Part shown: positions 53,793 through 62,432 of the stretch, piece by piece
Position numbering within the stretch: the first letter of the stretch is position 1
Layout: every line of letters starts with the position of its first letter
Assembly: GCA_041521345.1 (NCBI GenBank)
Contig: JBGOHB010000027.1
Length of the DNA: 64,000 nucleotides
Origin: Virgibacillus_N oceani_A
GTDB lineage: Bacteria > Bacillota > Bacilli > Bacillales > Amphibacillaceae
Reading direction: 5' to 3' (one strand)
The notes under the pieces: model-generated
Database searches by the model: none
What the model saw: only the letters and a program-made list of their open reading frames with translations
Told to the model about the DNA's origin: nothing
Position numbers and translations under genes: made by a program

Positions 53793-54629
53793 TCATTCAC
53801 TATAAAGCTTGCGGAATTCCTTTATAATAGATTTAGTTACCTCTCCGGGTTCACCATTGCCAATAACATGGTTATCTACTTTTAAAATAGGAATGATATC
53901 CGACTTTGTTGCTGATATAAAAACTTCATCCGCGTTCAGTAGTTCATCCACTGTGTATGTTTCTTCATGGACATCTAACTCAAGCTGTTCGCATATTTCA
54001 ATGATTTTCTGTCTTGTAATGCCATTTAAAATATAATTATCTGCCGGATGTGTGTACAGTACGTTATTTTTTACGATAAACACATTGGATGCGCTTGCTT
54101 CTGTTACCTTGTCACCACGATGCAAAATCGCCTCTACAGCATCATGTTTGACCGCTTTTTGTTTTGCCAGTACGTTGGGGAGTAGATTTAATGTTTTAAT
54201 GTCACAGCGCAGCCAGCGTATGTCCTCTGTCAGCACCGCATTAGCACCCTGATCCTCCACCTCACTCATCCGCGGTTCTTCTCTTGTGTAACCGATCATA
54301 ACCGGCACAGTTTCGGCAGGTGGAAATTCATGCCACCTTGGAGAAGTGCCTCTGGACACCTGCAAATAAATAATTCCTTCGTTTAATTCATTGGCCTCTG
54401 CTAATTTTTCCAGCTTTTCTCTCATCTCCGCTGCTGACAGCGGGAGATTTAATTGAAGCTCCCTCGCACTTCTTTCCAACCGGATGAGATGTTCTTTCAT
54501 CATAAGCGGTTTTCCATCATAAACACCAATCACCTCATAAATCCCATCCCCGAATTGATAGCCCCTGTCCTCGATATCCACCACTACATCACGGTCAACA
54601 ATGTCGTCATTAAACAATATTTTATTCAT
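53793..54629 (-). CDS. dat: D-amino acid aminotransferase
   Basis: 278 residues, class IV PLP fold: VDIEDRGYQFGDGIYEVI, catalytic Lys in RCDIKTLNLLPNVLAKQ, and EASASNVFIVKNN. Transfers amino groups between D-alanine and 2-oxo acids, giving D-glutamate for peptidoglycan. Start overlaps the eutB-like dehydratase stop by 8 bases; alr follows directly, so the three are one operon. Confidence 0.92.
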   Translation of the reverse strand: MNKILFNDDIVDRDVVVDIEDRGYQFGDGIYEVIGVYDGKPLMMKEHLIRLERSARELQLNLPLSAAEMREKLEKLAEANELNEGIIYLQVSRGTSPRWHEFPPAETVPVMIGYTREEPRMSEVEDQGANAVLTEDIRWLRCDIKTLNLLPNVLAKQKAVKHDAVEAILHRGDKVTEASASNVFIVKNNVLYTHPADNYILNGITRQKIIEICEQLELDVHEETYTVDELLNADEVFISATKSDIIPILKVDNHVIGNGEPGEVTKSIIKEFRKLYSE

Positions 54630-55638
54630 GCTGCGATCCTCCCCTCAAAATATTGGTTTTTCTTGATAAATATTTTTTTGTTACATCCAGCAGTACCTCG
54701 GTATTGATGCAGCTGCCGCTGATCACTATGACTGTATTTGACTTCACGGGAATTTTCCCATGAAGAATGGTGCCGATTCCAGCCGCTGCTGCTCCTTCCA
54801 CAGCCATCTTATGTTCATCTTGCATAAAACCGATTCCATCAGCGATTTCATCCTCATTTGCAAGCACGATGTCATCTGCATATTTTTTTACTAATTCAAA
54901 GGTATACCGGTTATCCTGACCAATTCCTCCGAGCAGACTGTCTGCCAGTGTATCTTCTTCTTTTACCATCACCGGCTTTCCTGCCTGGATGCTTTCATAC
55001 ATGGCAGCACCTCGATTTGTGGATATACCGGTTATCTTGCTGTCTCCATTTGCTGTCTTTATGGCAATCCCGAGTCCCGACAGCAAGCCTCCCCCGGATA
55101 ATCCGGAAATCACCATATTTACTTCGGGCAATTCCTCTAAAATTTCCTGGCCAATCGTTCCATTTCCTGTGATAATATAAGGGTCATCAAACGGGTGAAC
55201 AACAGTCAATTCCTGATTTTGTTCCAGTTCGTAACACCGCTGTTCCGCTTCATCCTGTGAAAAACCGGCTATTTCTATTTTTGCACCGGACTTTTGAAGA
55301 GCCTTTACTTTTGCTTCCGGCACACGATTTGAAATACAAATTGTCGAAGCGATGCCCAGCTTATTCGCTATATAGGCGATGCTTCTGCCAAAATTCCCGG
55401 TGGAAAAAGTGGTCACACCCTTTTCTTTTTCGGCGGCTGTTAAAGTCAGCAGTTTATTGGCAGCACCGCGAATCTTGAAGGAGTCGCTTGGGTGGAGATT
55501 TTCCAGTTTTAAATAGATATTTGCTGAGGAAATTTCCGAAAGCATCGGTGAATATATAATCGGTGTTTTTTGTACACTGGATGAAATACGTTTTCTTGCC
55601 TGCCAAATTTCTTTTAGGCTTATTGCTTCACGTTCCAT
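54622..55638 (-). CDS. eutB: PLP-dependent dehydratase, EutB (hydroxyectoine utilisation)-like
   Basis: 338 residues, start ATG with GGGAGGG. PLP Lys in SDSFKIRGAANK (about residue 55), STGNFGRSIAYIANKLG instead of the usual S-x-G-N-H-x-Q of threonine dehydratases, and the block TNRGAAMYESIQAGKPV then DTLADSLLGGIGQDNRYTF. The RGAAM and TLADS-GGGIG blocks are what I associate with EutB, proposed to dehydrate hydroxyectoine breakdown products; this is from memory. A serine/threonine or D-serine dehydratase remains possible, especially beside dat and alr. Confidence 0.65.
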   Translation of the reverse strand: MEREAISLKEIWQARKRISSSVQKTPIIYSPMLSEISSANIYLKLENLHPSDSFKIRGAANKLLTLTAAEKEKGVTTFSTGNFGRSIAYIANKLGIASTICISNRVPEAKVKALQKSGAKIEIAGFSQDEAEQRCYELEQNQELTVVHPFDDPYIITGNGTIGQEILEELPEVNMVISGLSGGGLLSGLGIAIKTANGDSKITGISTNRGAAMYESIQAGKPVMVKEEDTLADSLLGGIGQDNRYTFELVKKYADDIVLANEDEIADGIGFMQDEHKMAVEGAAAAGIGTILHGKIPVKSNTVIVISGSCINTEVLLDVTKKYLSRKTNILRGGSQHE

Positions 55639-55784
55639 GCCAACCCTCCCTGGAAAGTTCTTATGTATGGACTTATTAAATGTTTATGAAAATAATTCAG
55701 TCTATCAGGAAATCAACCATTTCACAGAACATGCAGCCTGTTTTATCTTGCTCTGCTGTTCGTTACTTCAAAAGTACGATGAAC

Positions 55785-56060
55785 CCTGAATGAAGTTTTT
55801 TCTATGTCATTCGGGGACTCATAGGCCCGGTGAGTGACCGAACGAGGTGTTTTCTCTGTCATTCAGGTTTTCATAAGCTCGATGAGTGACCGAATGAAGA
55901 GTTTTCATCGTCATTCCGGCTTTCATAACACCCATGAGCGACCGAATGAAGTTTTTTCTTTGCCATTCGGGTCTTCATTAACTTGATAAGTCCTCAAATG
56001 AAATTTTTTCAGTCTCATTCGATACTTCATAATCACGTTGATTGGTCAATATTCTGTTCA
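55785..56060. repeat. 52-bp tandem repeat array 3
   Basis: The marker GTCATTC (or a variant) begins at 55806, 55858, 55910, 55962 and 56014, again 52 apart. Each unit has a dyad of the CCGAATGA...TCATTCGG type with the variable part AGCTCGATGAGTGA. Its sequence differs from arrays 1 and 2 but the period is identical. It lies between the eutB operon and gabD, both leftward. Confidence 0.88.
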
Positions 56061-56076
56061 TTTGCTATGGGAAGGA

Positions 56077-56102
56077 AAAGAAGGGGACCTCCCCCTTCTT
56101 TC
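56077..56102 (-). terminator. Terminator of the gntR-gabT-gabD operon
   Basis: Minus strand AGAAGGGG and CCCCTTCT around GAGGT, followed by TTTCC, just past the gabD stop codon. Confidence 0.75.
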
Positions 56103-56114
56103 TCTACCTAAAAT

Positions 56115-57560
56115 CTACTCCATACCGATAGACACATATTGTGACTCTACAAATGCTTCAATTCCTTCATGACCGCCTTCTCTGCCAAGCCCGCTTTCCT
56201 TCATGCCGCCAAACGGCACTTGTGCAGCGGATGGAGCGCCATTATTCCAGCCGACAATGCCAAAATTCAGCTGTTCAATGAATTTTGTCCCTCTGGCTAC
56301 ATTATCTGTATACACATATGCTGCCAGACCATATGGTGTGTCATTGGCATACTTTACACCCTCTTCATCAGAGCTGATTTTTTGAATAGGTGCTACAGGA
56401 CCAAAAGTCTCTTCTTGCATTACAACCATAGAAGGGTCAATATTTTTCAGTACAGTTGGTGTGTAGAAAAACCCACTCGTATCATTCTCGTAAGATTTCG
56501 CACCTGTAACTGCCTCCGCCCCTTTTTCCAGTGCGTCGTCCACATGATGTTTTACTTTTTCAAAGCCGTCTTTATTAATTAACGGGCCGATTTTCACGTC
56601 ATCATCCATGCCATTACCAACCTTTAATTTTTCTACTTCTTCGGCAAACTTCTCGGCAAATTTATCATAAATTATTTCGTGTACATAAACACGGTTCGCA
56701 CAAATGCACGTCTGTCCTGAATTTCTGAATTTAGAGGCTATCAGCCCTTTTACTGCCTGATCAAGATTGGCATCTTCAAGTACAATAAATGGAGCATGGC
56801 CGCCGAGTTCGAGTGATAGTTTTTTCACCTGATCGGCACTTTGCTTGATTAATAGTTTGCCAACCTCCGTGGAGCCAGTGAAAGTAATTTTTCTTACTTT
56901 TTCATTCTTCATCATTGTCTCAGCTATTTCAGAAGATGAGCCGGTCAATAAATTCACGACTCCTTTTGGAAAACCTGCTTCCTCAAACAGCTCCATCATT
57001 TTTACTGCGGTAAGCGGGCTATCCCCGGATGGCTTCATGATGACAGTACAACCTGCTGCAAGGGCGGGTGCCATTTTTCTTGTCAGCATGGCCGCAGGAA
57101 AATTCCATGGCGTGATTGCACCTACAACGCCAACCGGTTTCTTCCACGTCTGCAACCGCTTGTCACCGGCATGTGTCGGTGTCACAGCACCATAAATCCG
57201 CTTGCCTTCTTCTGCAAACCATTCCACAAAAGAGGCGGCATAAACAACTTCCCCTCTTGATTCTTCAATCGGCTTGCCCATTTCCAATGTCATCATTTCC
57301 GCCAGTGTTTCTTTATGATCAAGCATCAGCTGATGAAATTTCTTCAAATAAGCTGCCCGGTCATAAGCAGTGAGGCGTGACCACTCGTGAAATGCTTCAT
57401 GGGCGGCTTCGATGGCCTGCTCCGTTTCTTTCGCGCCGCCATTCGGCACGGTCCCGACTATTTCCTGGTTTGCCGGATTTACAACATCTTTTGTATCGAG
57501 ATTTTCTCCGGTCCACTCACCATTAATGTGGATTAGGTAATTATTTTTTTCACTCATCAA
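56115..57560 (-). CDS. gabD: Succinate-semialdehyde dehydrogenase (or DoeC-type aldehyde dehydrogenase)
   Basis: 481 residues, aldehyde dehydrogenase superfamily: GAITPWNFPAAMLTRK, FTGSTEVGKLL, catalytic Glu in LELGGHAPFIV and catalytic Cys in NSGQTCICANRVYVHE, PFGGMKESGLGREGG at the C-terminus. NAD(P)-dependent oxidation of succinate semialdehyde in GABA breakdown. The ectoine enzyme DoeC (aspartate semialdehyde dehydrogenase) is in the same subfamily, and the neighbouring doeA-like gene keeps that option open. Confidence 0.82.
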   Translation of the reverse strand: MMSEKNNYLIHINGEWTGENLDTKDVVNPANQEIVGTVPNGGAKETEQAIEAAHEAFHEWSRLTAYDRAAYLKKFHQLMLDHKETLAEMMTLEMGKPIEESRGEVVYAASFVEWFAEEGKRIYGAVTPTHAGDKRLQTWKKPVGVVGAITPWNFPAAMLTRKMAPALAAGCTVIMKPSGDSPLTAVKMMELFEEAGFPKGVVNLLTGSSSEIAETMMKNEKVRKITFTGSTEVGKLLIKQSADQVKKLSLELGGHAPFIVLEDANLDQAVKGLIASKFRNSGQTCICANRVYVHEIIYDKFAEKFAEEVEKLKVGNGMDDDVKIGPLINKDGFEKVKHHVDDALEKGAEAVTGAKSYENDTSGFFYTPTVLKNIDPSMVVMQEETFGPVAPIQKISSDEEGVKYANDTPYGLAAYVYTDNVARGTKFIEQLNFGIVGWNNGAPSAAQVPFGGMKESGLGREGGHEGIEAFVESQYVSIGME

Positions 57561-57629
57561 CTTTCACTCCAATCTGAATTCCTTATTTCGGGTGGATTCG
57601 CATAACTAAAGGGAAATTTCACCTAAAAA

Positions 57630-58982
57630 TCACGCCTTCACCTCAGCCATTACCTCCTCAATGGCTTCCTCTAAAATGGCTAAGCCTTCTTCCAGCTGTT
57701 CATCCGTGATCACAAGCGGCATTAGTAAACGGACGACATTATCATGCATTCCCGCTTTAAGTGCAATAAGTCCTCGTTTTTGGGCTGCTTGCAGAACTTG
57801 ACCTGTTATCTTCTTTGCCGGTGTTTTCGTGGACCGGTCTTCCACGAATTCGAGTGCACACATGGCACCAAGTCCCCGGTAATCGCCGATAACATCAAAG
57901 CGGTCATACATGCTTTCAAAATGATTTAATACTGTTTCCCCGATTTTTTCCGCTCTTTCATTCAAATTCTCTTTTTCCATGACATCCAGTACAGCAAGAC
58001 CTGCTCTGCATCCGAGCGGACTTCCGTTATACGTACCGCCCAGTTCACCGGCACCCGCAGCATCCATCACTTCTTCCCGGCCAATCACGCCGCTGATTGG
58101 AATTCCGGCTGCCATTGATTTCGAAATGGTAATCAAGTCAGGTTCCACCCCATAATGTTCCATGGCAAAATATTTTCCGGTACGTCCAAAACCGGTCTGT
58201 ATTTCATCCGCTATAAATAAAATGCCATGCTTTTTACAAAGGTCATACACTCCCTGAACAAATTCCTTATCCGGGACGACAAAGCCGCTTTCACCCTGCA
58301 CCGGTTCCATCACAAATGCCGCTACAAGATTGGGATCTACCTCTGTAATAAAAAAGTTTTCTATTTGCTGGAGTAAAAAATCAGTGTAAGCTTTTTCAGA
58401 CATTTCGTCCGGACGACGGTAATGGTACGGATACGGTGCATGATAAATTTCAGGTGCAAATGGTCCATATTCATATTTATATGGATGGATCTTCCCTGTT
58501 AATGACATTCCCATTAATGTACGTCCATGAAACCCGCCGGAAAAAGAAACAATAGACTGGCGCCCTGTATACTTCTTGGCTATTTTAACAGCATTTTCAA
58601 CTGCTTCTGCACCGCTGTTAAAAAACATCACCTTTTTATTAAAACTGCCTGGTGCAAGCGCTGCGATTCTTTCCGAAAGCTCAATATAGGAATCATACAT
58701 CATGACATTAAAGCCGGTATGAATAAATTTATCCACCTGCTCATGTAAAGCGTTTACAACTTCATCATGACTGTGTCCCACGTTAATAACCCCAATAGCT
58801 CCGGCAAAATCAATAAACTGATTGCCATCCACATCTTTGATCAGTGCCCCTTTTGCTGATTCGGCAAAGGTAGGCACTCCGTACCCCGATCCATGCGGCA
58901 CTGCGGCATGCCTTCTCTCCAGTAATGCTTTTGCTTTTGGCCCCGGCAGTTCTGTTTGAATACGTGCAAATTGCTTTGTCAT
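57630..58982 (-). CDS. gabT: 4-aminobutyrate aminotransferase (or DoeD-type diaminobutyrate aminotransferase)
   Basis: 450 residues, class III PLP aminotransferase: FFNSGAEAVENAVKIAKKYTG, SFSGGFHGRTLMGMSLTGK, EPVQGESGFVVP, ADEIQTGFGRTGKYFAMEH and the PLP Lys in TISKSMAAGIPISG. The best overall fit is GabT. DoeD of ectoine catabolism is a close relative and cannot be excluded. 21 bases after the GntR gene and 69 before gabD. Confidence 0.83.
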   Translation of the reverse strand: MTKQFARIQTELPGPKAKALLERRHAAVPHGSGYGVPTFAESAKGALIKDVDGNQFIDFAGAIGVINVGHSHDEVVNALHEQVDKFIHTGFNVMMYDSYIELSERIAALAPGSFNKKVMFFNSGAEAVENAVKIAKKYTGRQSIVSFSGGFHGRTLMGMSLTGKIHPYKYEYGPFAPEIYHAPYPYHYRRPDEMSEKAYTDFLLQQIENFFITEVDPNLVAAFVMEPVQGESGFVVPDKEFVQGVYDLCKKHGILFIADEIQTGFGRTGKYFAMEHYGVEPDLITISKSMAAGIPISGVIGREEVMDAAGAGELGGTYNGSPLGCRAGLAVLDVMEKENLNERAEKIGETVLNHFESMYDRFDVIGDYRGLGAMCALEFVEDRSTKTPAKKITGQVLQAAQKRGLIALKAGMHDNVVRLLMPLVITDEQLEEGLAILEEAIEEVMAEVKA

Positions 58983-59003
58983 TGTAAAAAACCTCCTTCA
59001 AAA

Positions 59004-59669
59004 TTAATTATAATTACCATCTAATAGTTTCTCTTCCACATATTCAATATGTCTACGCACTTTTTCCTGTACTTTTTCTGCGTCTTTTGATTTTAGTGCC
59101 TGATATAGATCCTTATGCTCCTCGTAAAAGGATTGATGACTGGAATAATATTTATCAAGATGCATAAGAAAAGTACGGATTTGTACTTGAAGAGACACAT
59201 AAATTTTAACAATGCGGGAGTTCCCACATAGATTCACAATATAGCTGTGGAATTTTGTATCCAAATCAAATAATGCATTCCAATCTTTTACTTCTGCTTT
59301 TTTCTCCATTTCAATGATGATATTTTCCAGTTCCTTCATATGCTCCCCATTGAGTTCAGGAAGTGCTTTTTTAAAGGCGACCGTTTCCAGCAGCGTACGC
59401 AGTTCAATCATTTCATTAAAATCCTCGCCGGTAAAATCAGCGACATAGGTTCCTTTTCTTGCCTGACTGACAACCAATTCTTCTGCTTCCAGTATTTTCA
59501 AAGCTTCCCGAATTGTGCTCCTGCTTACGTCATATTCATGCGCAAGATCCGTTTCCAGCAAACGCTCGCCAAATGCCATATCTTTATCCCAGATCCTTGA
59601 CCTTAATTGTTCAGCAATCAGCTCACTCAACGGCTTCTGCATAATCGCATACTCATTACTACTCATCAT
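59004..59669 (-). CDS. GntR family regulator, FCD (FadR-type) domain
   Basis: 221 residues. N-terminal winged helix (about 12-78; LETDLAHEYDVSRSTIREALKILEAEELV) and all-helical FCD effector domain (about 85-215) with a likely metal/ligand set Asp and His in DLDTKFHSYIV, EEHKDLYQAL and RRHIEYVEE. First gene of the operon with gabT and gabD. The palindrome TTGTCGACAT downstream of its own -10 fits the FadR-subfamily operator form T-x-G-T-x-x-x-A-C-x-A, predicting autoregulation. The effector is not known. Confidence 0.87.
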   Translation of the reverse strand: MMSSNEYAIMQKPLSELIAEQLRSRIWDKDMAFGERLLETDLAHEYDVSRSTIREALKILEAEELVVSQARKGTYVADFTGEDFNEMIELRTLLETVAFKKALPELNGEHMKELENIIIEMEKKAEVKDWNALFDLDTKFHSYIVNLCGNSRIVKIYVSLQVQIRTFLMHLDKYYSSHQSFYEEHKDLYQALKSKDAEKVQEKVRRHIEYVEEKLLDGNYN

Positions 59670-59860
59670 CTCTCTCCTTCTTTAAAACATAGGGATGGTT
59701 TATGTGATGCGTTTTTTCATCAGCTTCAACATAGGAAGAGCTTCTGCTGTCTCAATTTTGCGTCCAACAGCAATGCTTCATTTCTGTTACTATATTTTAT
59801 TGAAAATGATGGCGCATCTAGATATATTTTGGATAATTAATCTCCCTAATGTTTAATGCC

Positions 59861-59874
59861 GATTGTCGACATAA
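59861..59874. promoter_or_regulatory. Predicted GntR operator, site 1
   Basis: GATTGTCGACATAA with an 8-base perfect palindrome TGTCGACA. The palindrome begins 16 bases downstream of the predicted -10 of the gntR promoter on the minus strand. An identical 14-mer occurs at 62433-62446. Confidence 0.65.
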
Positions 59875-59887
59875 ATATCTTATATTA

Positions 59888-59916
59888 AGAATAATTCAAT
59901 AGTTGCCTAATGTCAA
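59888..59916 (-). promoter_or_regulatory. Promoter of the gntR-gabT-gabD operon
   Basis: Minus strand TTGACA (59911-59916), 17-base spacer, TATTCT (59888-59893). The predicted start lies just before operator site 1. Confidence 0.6.
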
Positions 59917-59924
59917 TGATAATT

Positions 59925-59965
59925 TGGGACTACGGTACAGCAGTTCCTCGTCCCACCATAAAGAT
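59925..59965 (-). repeat. Fragment of the dispersed structured repeat (inner hairpin only)
   Basis: Reading on the minus strand, TCTTTATGGTGGGACGAGG then AACTGCTGTACCGTAGTCCCA matches the inner hairpin of the A/B repeats. The outer arms are missing. It sits immediately upstream of the -35 box of the gntR promoter and about 60 bases before the divergent dehydrogenase gene. Confidence 0.7.
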
Positions 59966-60028
59966 TTGCATCATTTTCAATTGTTAATTAGAATAAGACA
60001 CATCAGTTATTAAAGGAGTGGTTCATCC

Positions 60029-60994
60029 ATGAAAAAAAAGATTATTGCCTATAATCGTGTGGAAAAGCCCGTATTAGATCATTTGAAAGAAAAGTATGAT
60101 GTACATTTTTTTAATAAAGCCAACCCAATAGAGGATCCTGAATTTCTGGCACACTTAAAAGAAGCGGAAGGAATTATCGGTTTGGAGCTTCCTGTTAACA
60201 AACAGCTGCTGGATCATGCACCAAACTTAAAAATTGTAAGTAATGTTTCTGTCGGTTACAACAATCTGGACATTAAAGCGCTAAAAAATCGAAACATTCT
60301 GGCTACCAACACGCCGGATGTATTGAACGATACAGTGGCCGACGTTGTATTCGGAATTTTACTTGCCACAGCAAGAAGAATTTCTGAATTGGATCAATTT
60401 GTTAAAAATGGAAAATGGAAACAGGAAGCGATTGGTCCGGAGCATTTTGGCGTGGATGTTCACCATAAAAAAATCGGCATTATCGGACTTGGAAATATTG
60501 GGAAGGCGATTGCCTACAGAGCGCATTTTGGTTTTCATATGGATGTTTTGTATCATACAAGAACTCCGAAGCCTGATGCAGAAGAAACTTTTGGCGCAAC
60601 CTACTGCACACTGCCTGAGCTGCTAAAGAAATCTGATTTTGTTGTCATGATGACTCCCCTTACGATAGAAACTGAAGGTATGATTGGCGTGGAAGAATTT
60701 AAACAAATGAAAAAGTCCGGCATCTTTATTAATGGATCCCGGGGAAAAACAATTATAGAAAAAGATTTAATTCAAGCACTAAAAGACAAAGAAATCGCAG
60801 CTGCCGGCCTGGACGTTTTTGAAAATGAGCCTGTCGAACCAGATAACCCACTCTTGGAAATGAAGAACGTGGTAACCACCCCGCATATAGGTTCATCCAC
60901 CTATGAAACGGAGTTAAATATGTCAAAATTGGCTGCAGAAAACCTGGAAGCAGGATTAAACGGAAGAAAACCGTCAAATTTAATTTGGGAGTGA
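60029..60994 (+). CDS. D-isomer 2-hydroxyacid dehydrogenase (glyoxylate/hydroxypyruvate reductase-like)
   Basis: 321 residues, ATG with AAAGGAG. Substrate domain with VSVGYNNLDIKAL, NAD-binding GLGNIGKAIAYRAHFGF, catalytic Arg in FINGSRGKTII, Glu in LDVFENEPVEPD and His in TTPHIGSSTYETE. Reduces a 2-oxo acid such as glyoxylate, hydroxypyruvate or 2-ketogluconate; substrate not deducible. Divergent from the GntR gene, so possibly in its regulon. Confidence 0.87.
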   Translation: MKKKIIAYNRVEKPVLDHLKEKYDVHFFNKANPIEDPEFLAHLKEAEGIIGLELPVNKQLLDHAPNLKIVSNVSVGYNNLDIKALKNRNILATNTPDVLNDTVADVVFGILLATARRISELDQFVKNGKWKQEAIGPEHFGVDVHHKKIGIIGLGNIGKAIAYRAHFGFHMDVLYHTRTPKPDAEETFGATYCTLPELLKKSDFVVMMTPLTIETEGMIGVEEFKQMKKSGIFINGSRGKTIIEKDLIQALKDKEIAAAGLDVFENEPVEPDNPLLEMKNVVTTPHIGSSTYETELNMSKLAAENLEAGLNGRKPSNLIWE

Positions 60995-61038
60995 AACATG
61001 AGGGTGGGCTCCAGCTAGATCCCCACCCTCATGTTTCA
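60993..61038. terminator. Long bidirectional hairpin between convergent genes
   Basis: Arms GTGAAACATGAGGGTGGG and CCCACCCTCATGTTTCAC are near perfect and enclose a short GC-rich loop. No T run, but the position between two convergent stop codons supports a terminator role. Confidence 0.7.
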
Positions 61039-61039
61039 C

Positions 61040-62227
61040 TTATGCCAAACGTATATTTGGTTTTACATATAGTTCTCTTGGGTAGTCTGCGAGTACATCG
61101 ACGCCTGTTTCGGTGACGCGGAAGGATTCGCTGATTTCCATACCGACATGGCCTAGATCAATTGTCGGGATCATATGGAATACCATATTTGGTTCAAGTA
61201 TGGTTTTGTCCCCGGGACGCAAACTTGCCGTATGCTCTCCCCAGTCAGGTGGATAGTTTAGACCTGTTGAATATCCGATTCGCGACTCTTTTCTAATCCC
61301 ATTACGGTCGATCGAGTCTCTCCAAGCGAGCTCTATTTCTTCACAGCTCACACCTGGTTTAACTGTATCTAGGGCAGCATTTACTCCTTCAATCACAATC
61401 TCGCTTAACCTTTGAATTTCTTCATTTGCTTTCCCGATTACTACTGTTCTTGCTAGTGGTGAGTGATACCTTCTGTAGCAGCCGGATAATTCAATAATAA
61501 CGGGCTGACCATCCTGGAAAGTCTCATCTGTCCAACTAAGATGGCATGCACTCGTTTTCTCCCCTGTCGGCAATAATGGAACGATGGATGGATAATCACC
61601 GCCATAGTCCTCTGTTCCGCTTATCTGGGCATGGGATATAGCTGCTACCACATCACATTCGCGCACGCCTTCATTCAACTGCTCATATGCCACACCCATC
61701 GCTTTTTCCGAAATAGCAGCGGCTTTTTTAATATAATCAATCTCCTGTTCTGATTTTACAATACGAATCCAATTTACCAGATTCGTACCATCCTTAAACG
61801 TAGCATCAGGTAATCCTTTCATTAAGCTAATATAACTTTGCGCAGTAAAATAATAAGCATCCATTTCAACTGCAATGGTTAATTTATGCAATTGCTGCTG
61901 TCTTAAAAACCCGCTGACAAAATCCATGGGATGCCTGACGTCAGACTGTACATAATAATCAGGATAAGGCAAAATATGCATATCATCCAACCATGTCGTA
62001 TGCCTGGCCGCGTTGGCATCCAAACCCCTTCCTATCCAATAAGGCTGCTCTTCCTCCAGATTGACAATCAATAATTGATGCACATAGAAAGACCATGCAT
62101 CATACCCTGTTAAATAGTTCATGTTCGCAGGGTCTGTTATTAGCAAAACATCAATCCCTTTAACCTGCATCCTATGCTTCGTATTCTCCAGTCTCTTCTT
62201 AAACTCAGTAATAGAAAAGGCTAACAT
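61040..62227 (-). CDS. doeA: DoeA/EutD-like ectoine hydrolase (M24 peptidase fold)
   Basis: 395 residues, ATG with AGGAGAGGA. N-terminal creatinase-like domain (ITDPANMNYLTGYDAWSFYVHQ, WIGRGLDANAARHTTWL, YPDYYVQSDVRHPMD) and C-terminal M24 domain from about residue 165. The two Asp metal ligands usual in M24 enzymes are replaced (IIELSGCYRRYHSPLARTV), as I recall for ectoine hydrolases; the GMEISESF segment persists. It opens the ectoine ring to N-acetyl-diaminobutyrate. doeB is not in the window. Its own promoter carries the same operator as gntR. Confidence 0.75.
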   Translation of the reverse strand: MLAFSITEFKKRLENTKHRMQVKGIDVLLITDPANMNYLTGYDAWSFYVHQLLIVNLEEEQPYWIGRGLDANAARHTTWLDDMHILPYPDYYVQSDVRHPMDFVSGFLRQQQLHKLTIAVEMDAYYFTAQSYISLMKGLPDATFKDGTNLVNWIRIVKSEQEIDYIKKAAAISEKAMGVAYEQLNEGVRECDVVAAISHAQISGTEDYGGDYPSIVPLLPTGEKTSACHLSWTDETFQDGQPVIIELSGCYRRYHSPLARTVVIGKANEEIQRLSEIVIEGVNAALDTVKPGVSCEEIELAWRDSIDRNGIRKESRIGYSTGLNYPPDWGEHTASLRPGDKTILEPNMVFHMIPTIDLGHVGMEISESFRVTETGVDVLADYPRELYVKPNIRLA

Positions 62228-62432
62228 GGAAATCCTCTCCTCTCATATCTTATTATTTAAAATGTTTGTAAGCGATTGCGAAAGCTAGAATTGAAGATAA
62301 TGTCATAATTCTTGCTGCATTGATGATGACTATTGCTTCAGGACAAAAGAAGTAGGTTACGAAGAAGTAAATAATTGCTATTATTTTAGTTTATGCAGTT
62401 ATACGCGTCCTGTCGCTTATTTTTTAATTGTC

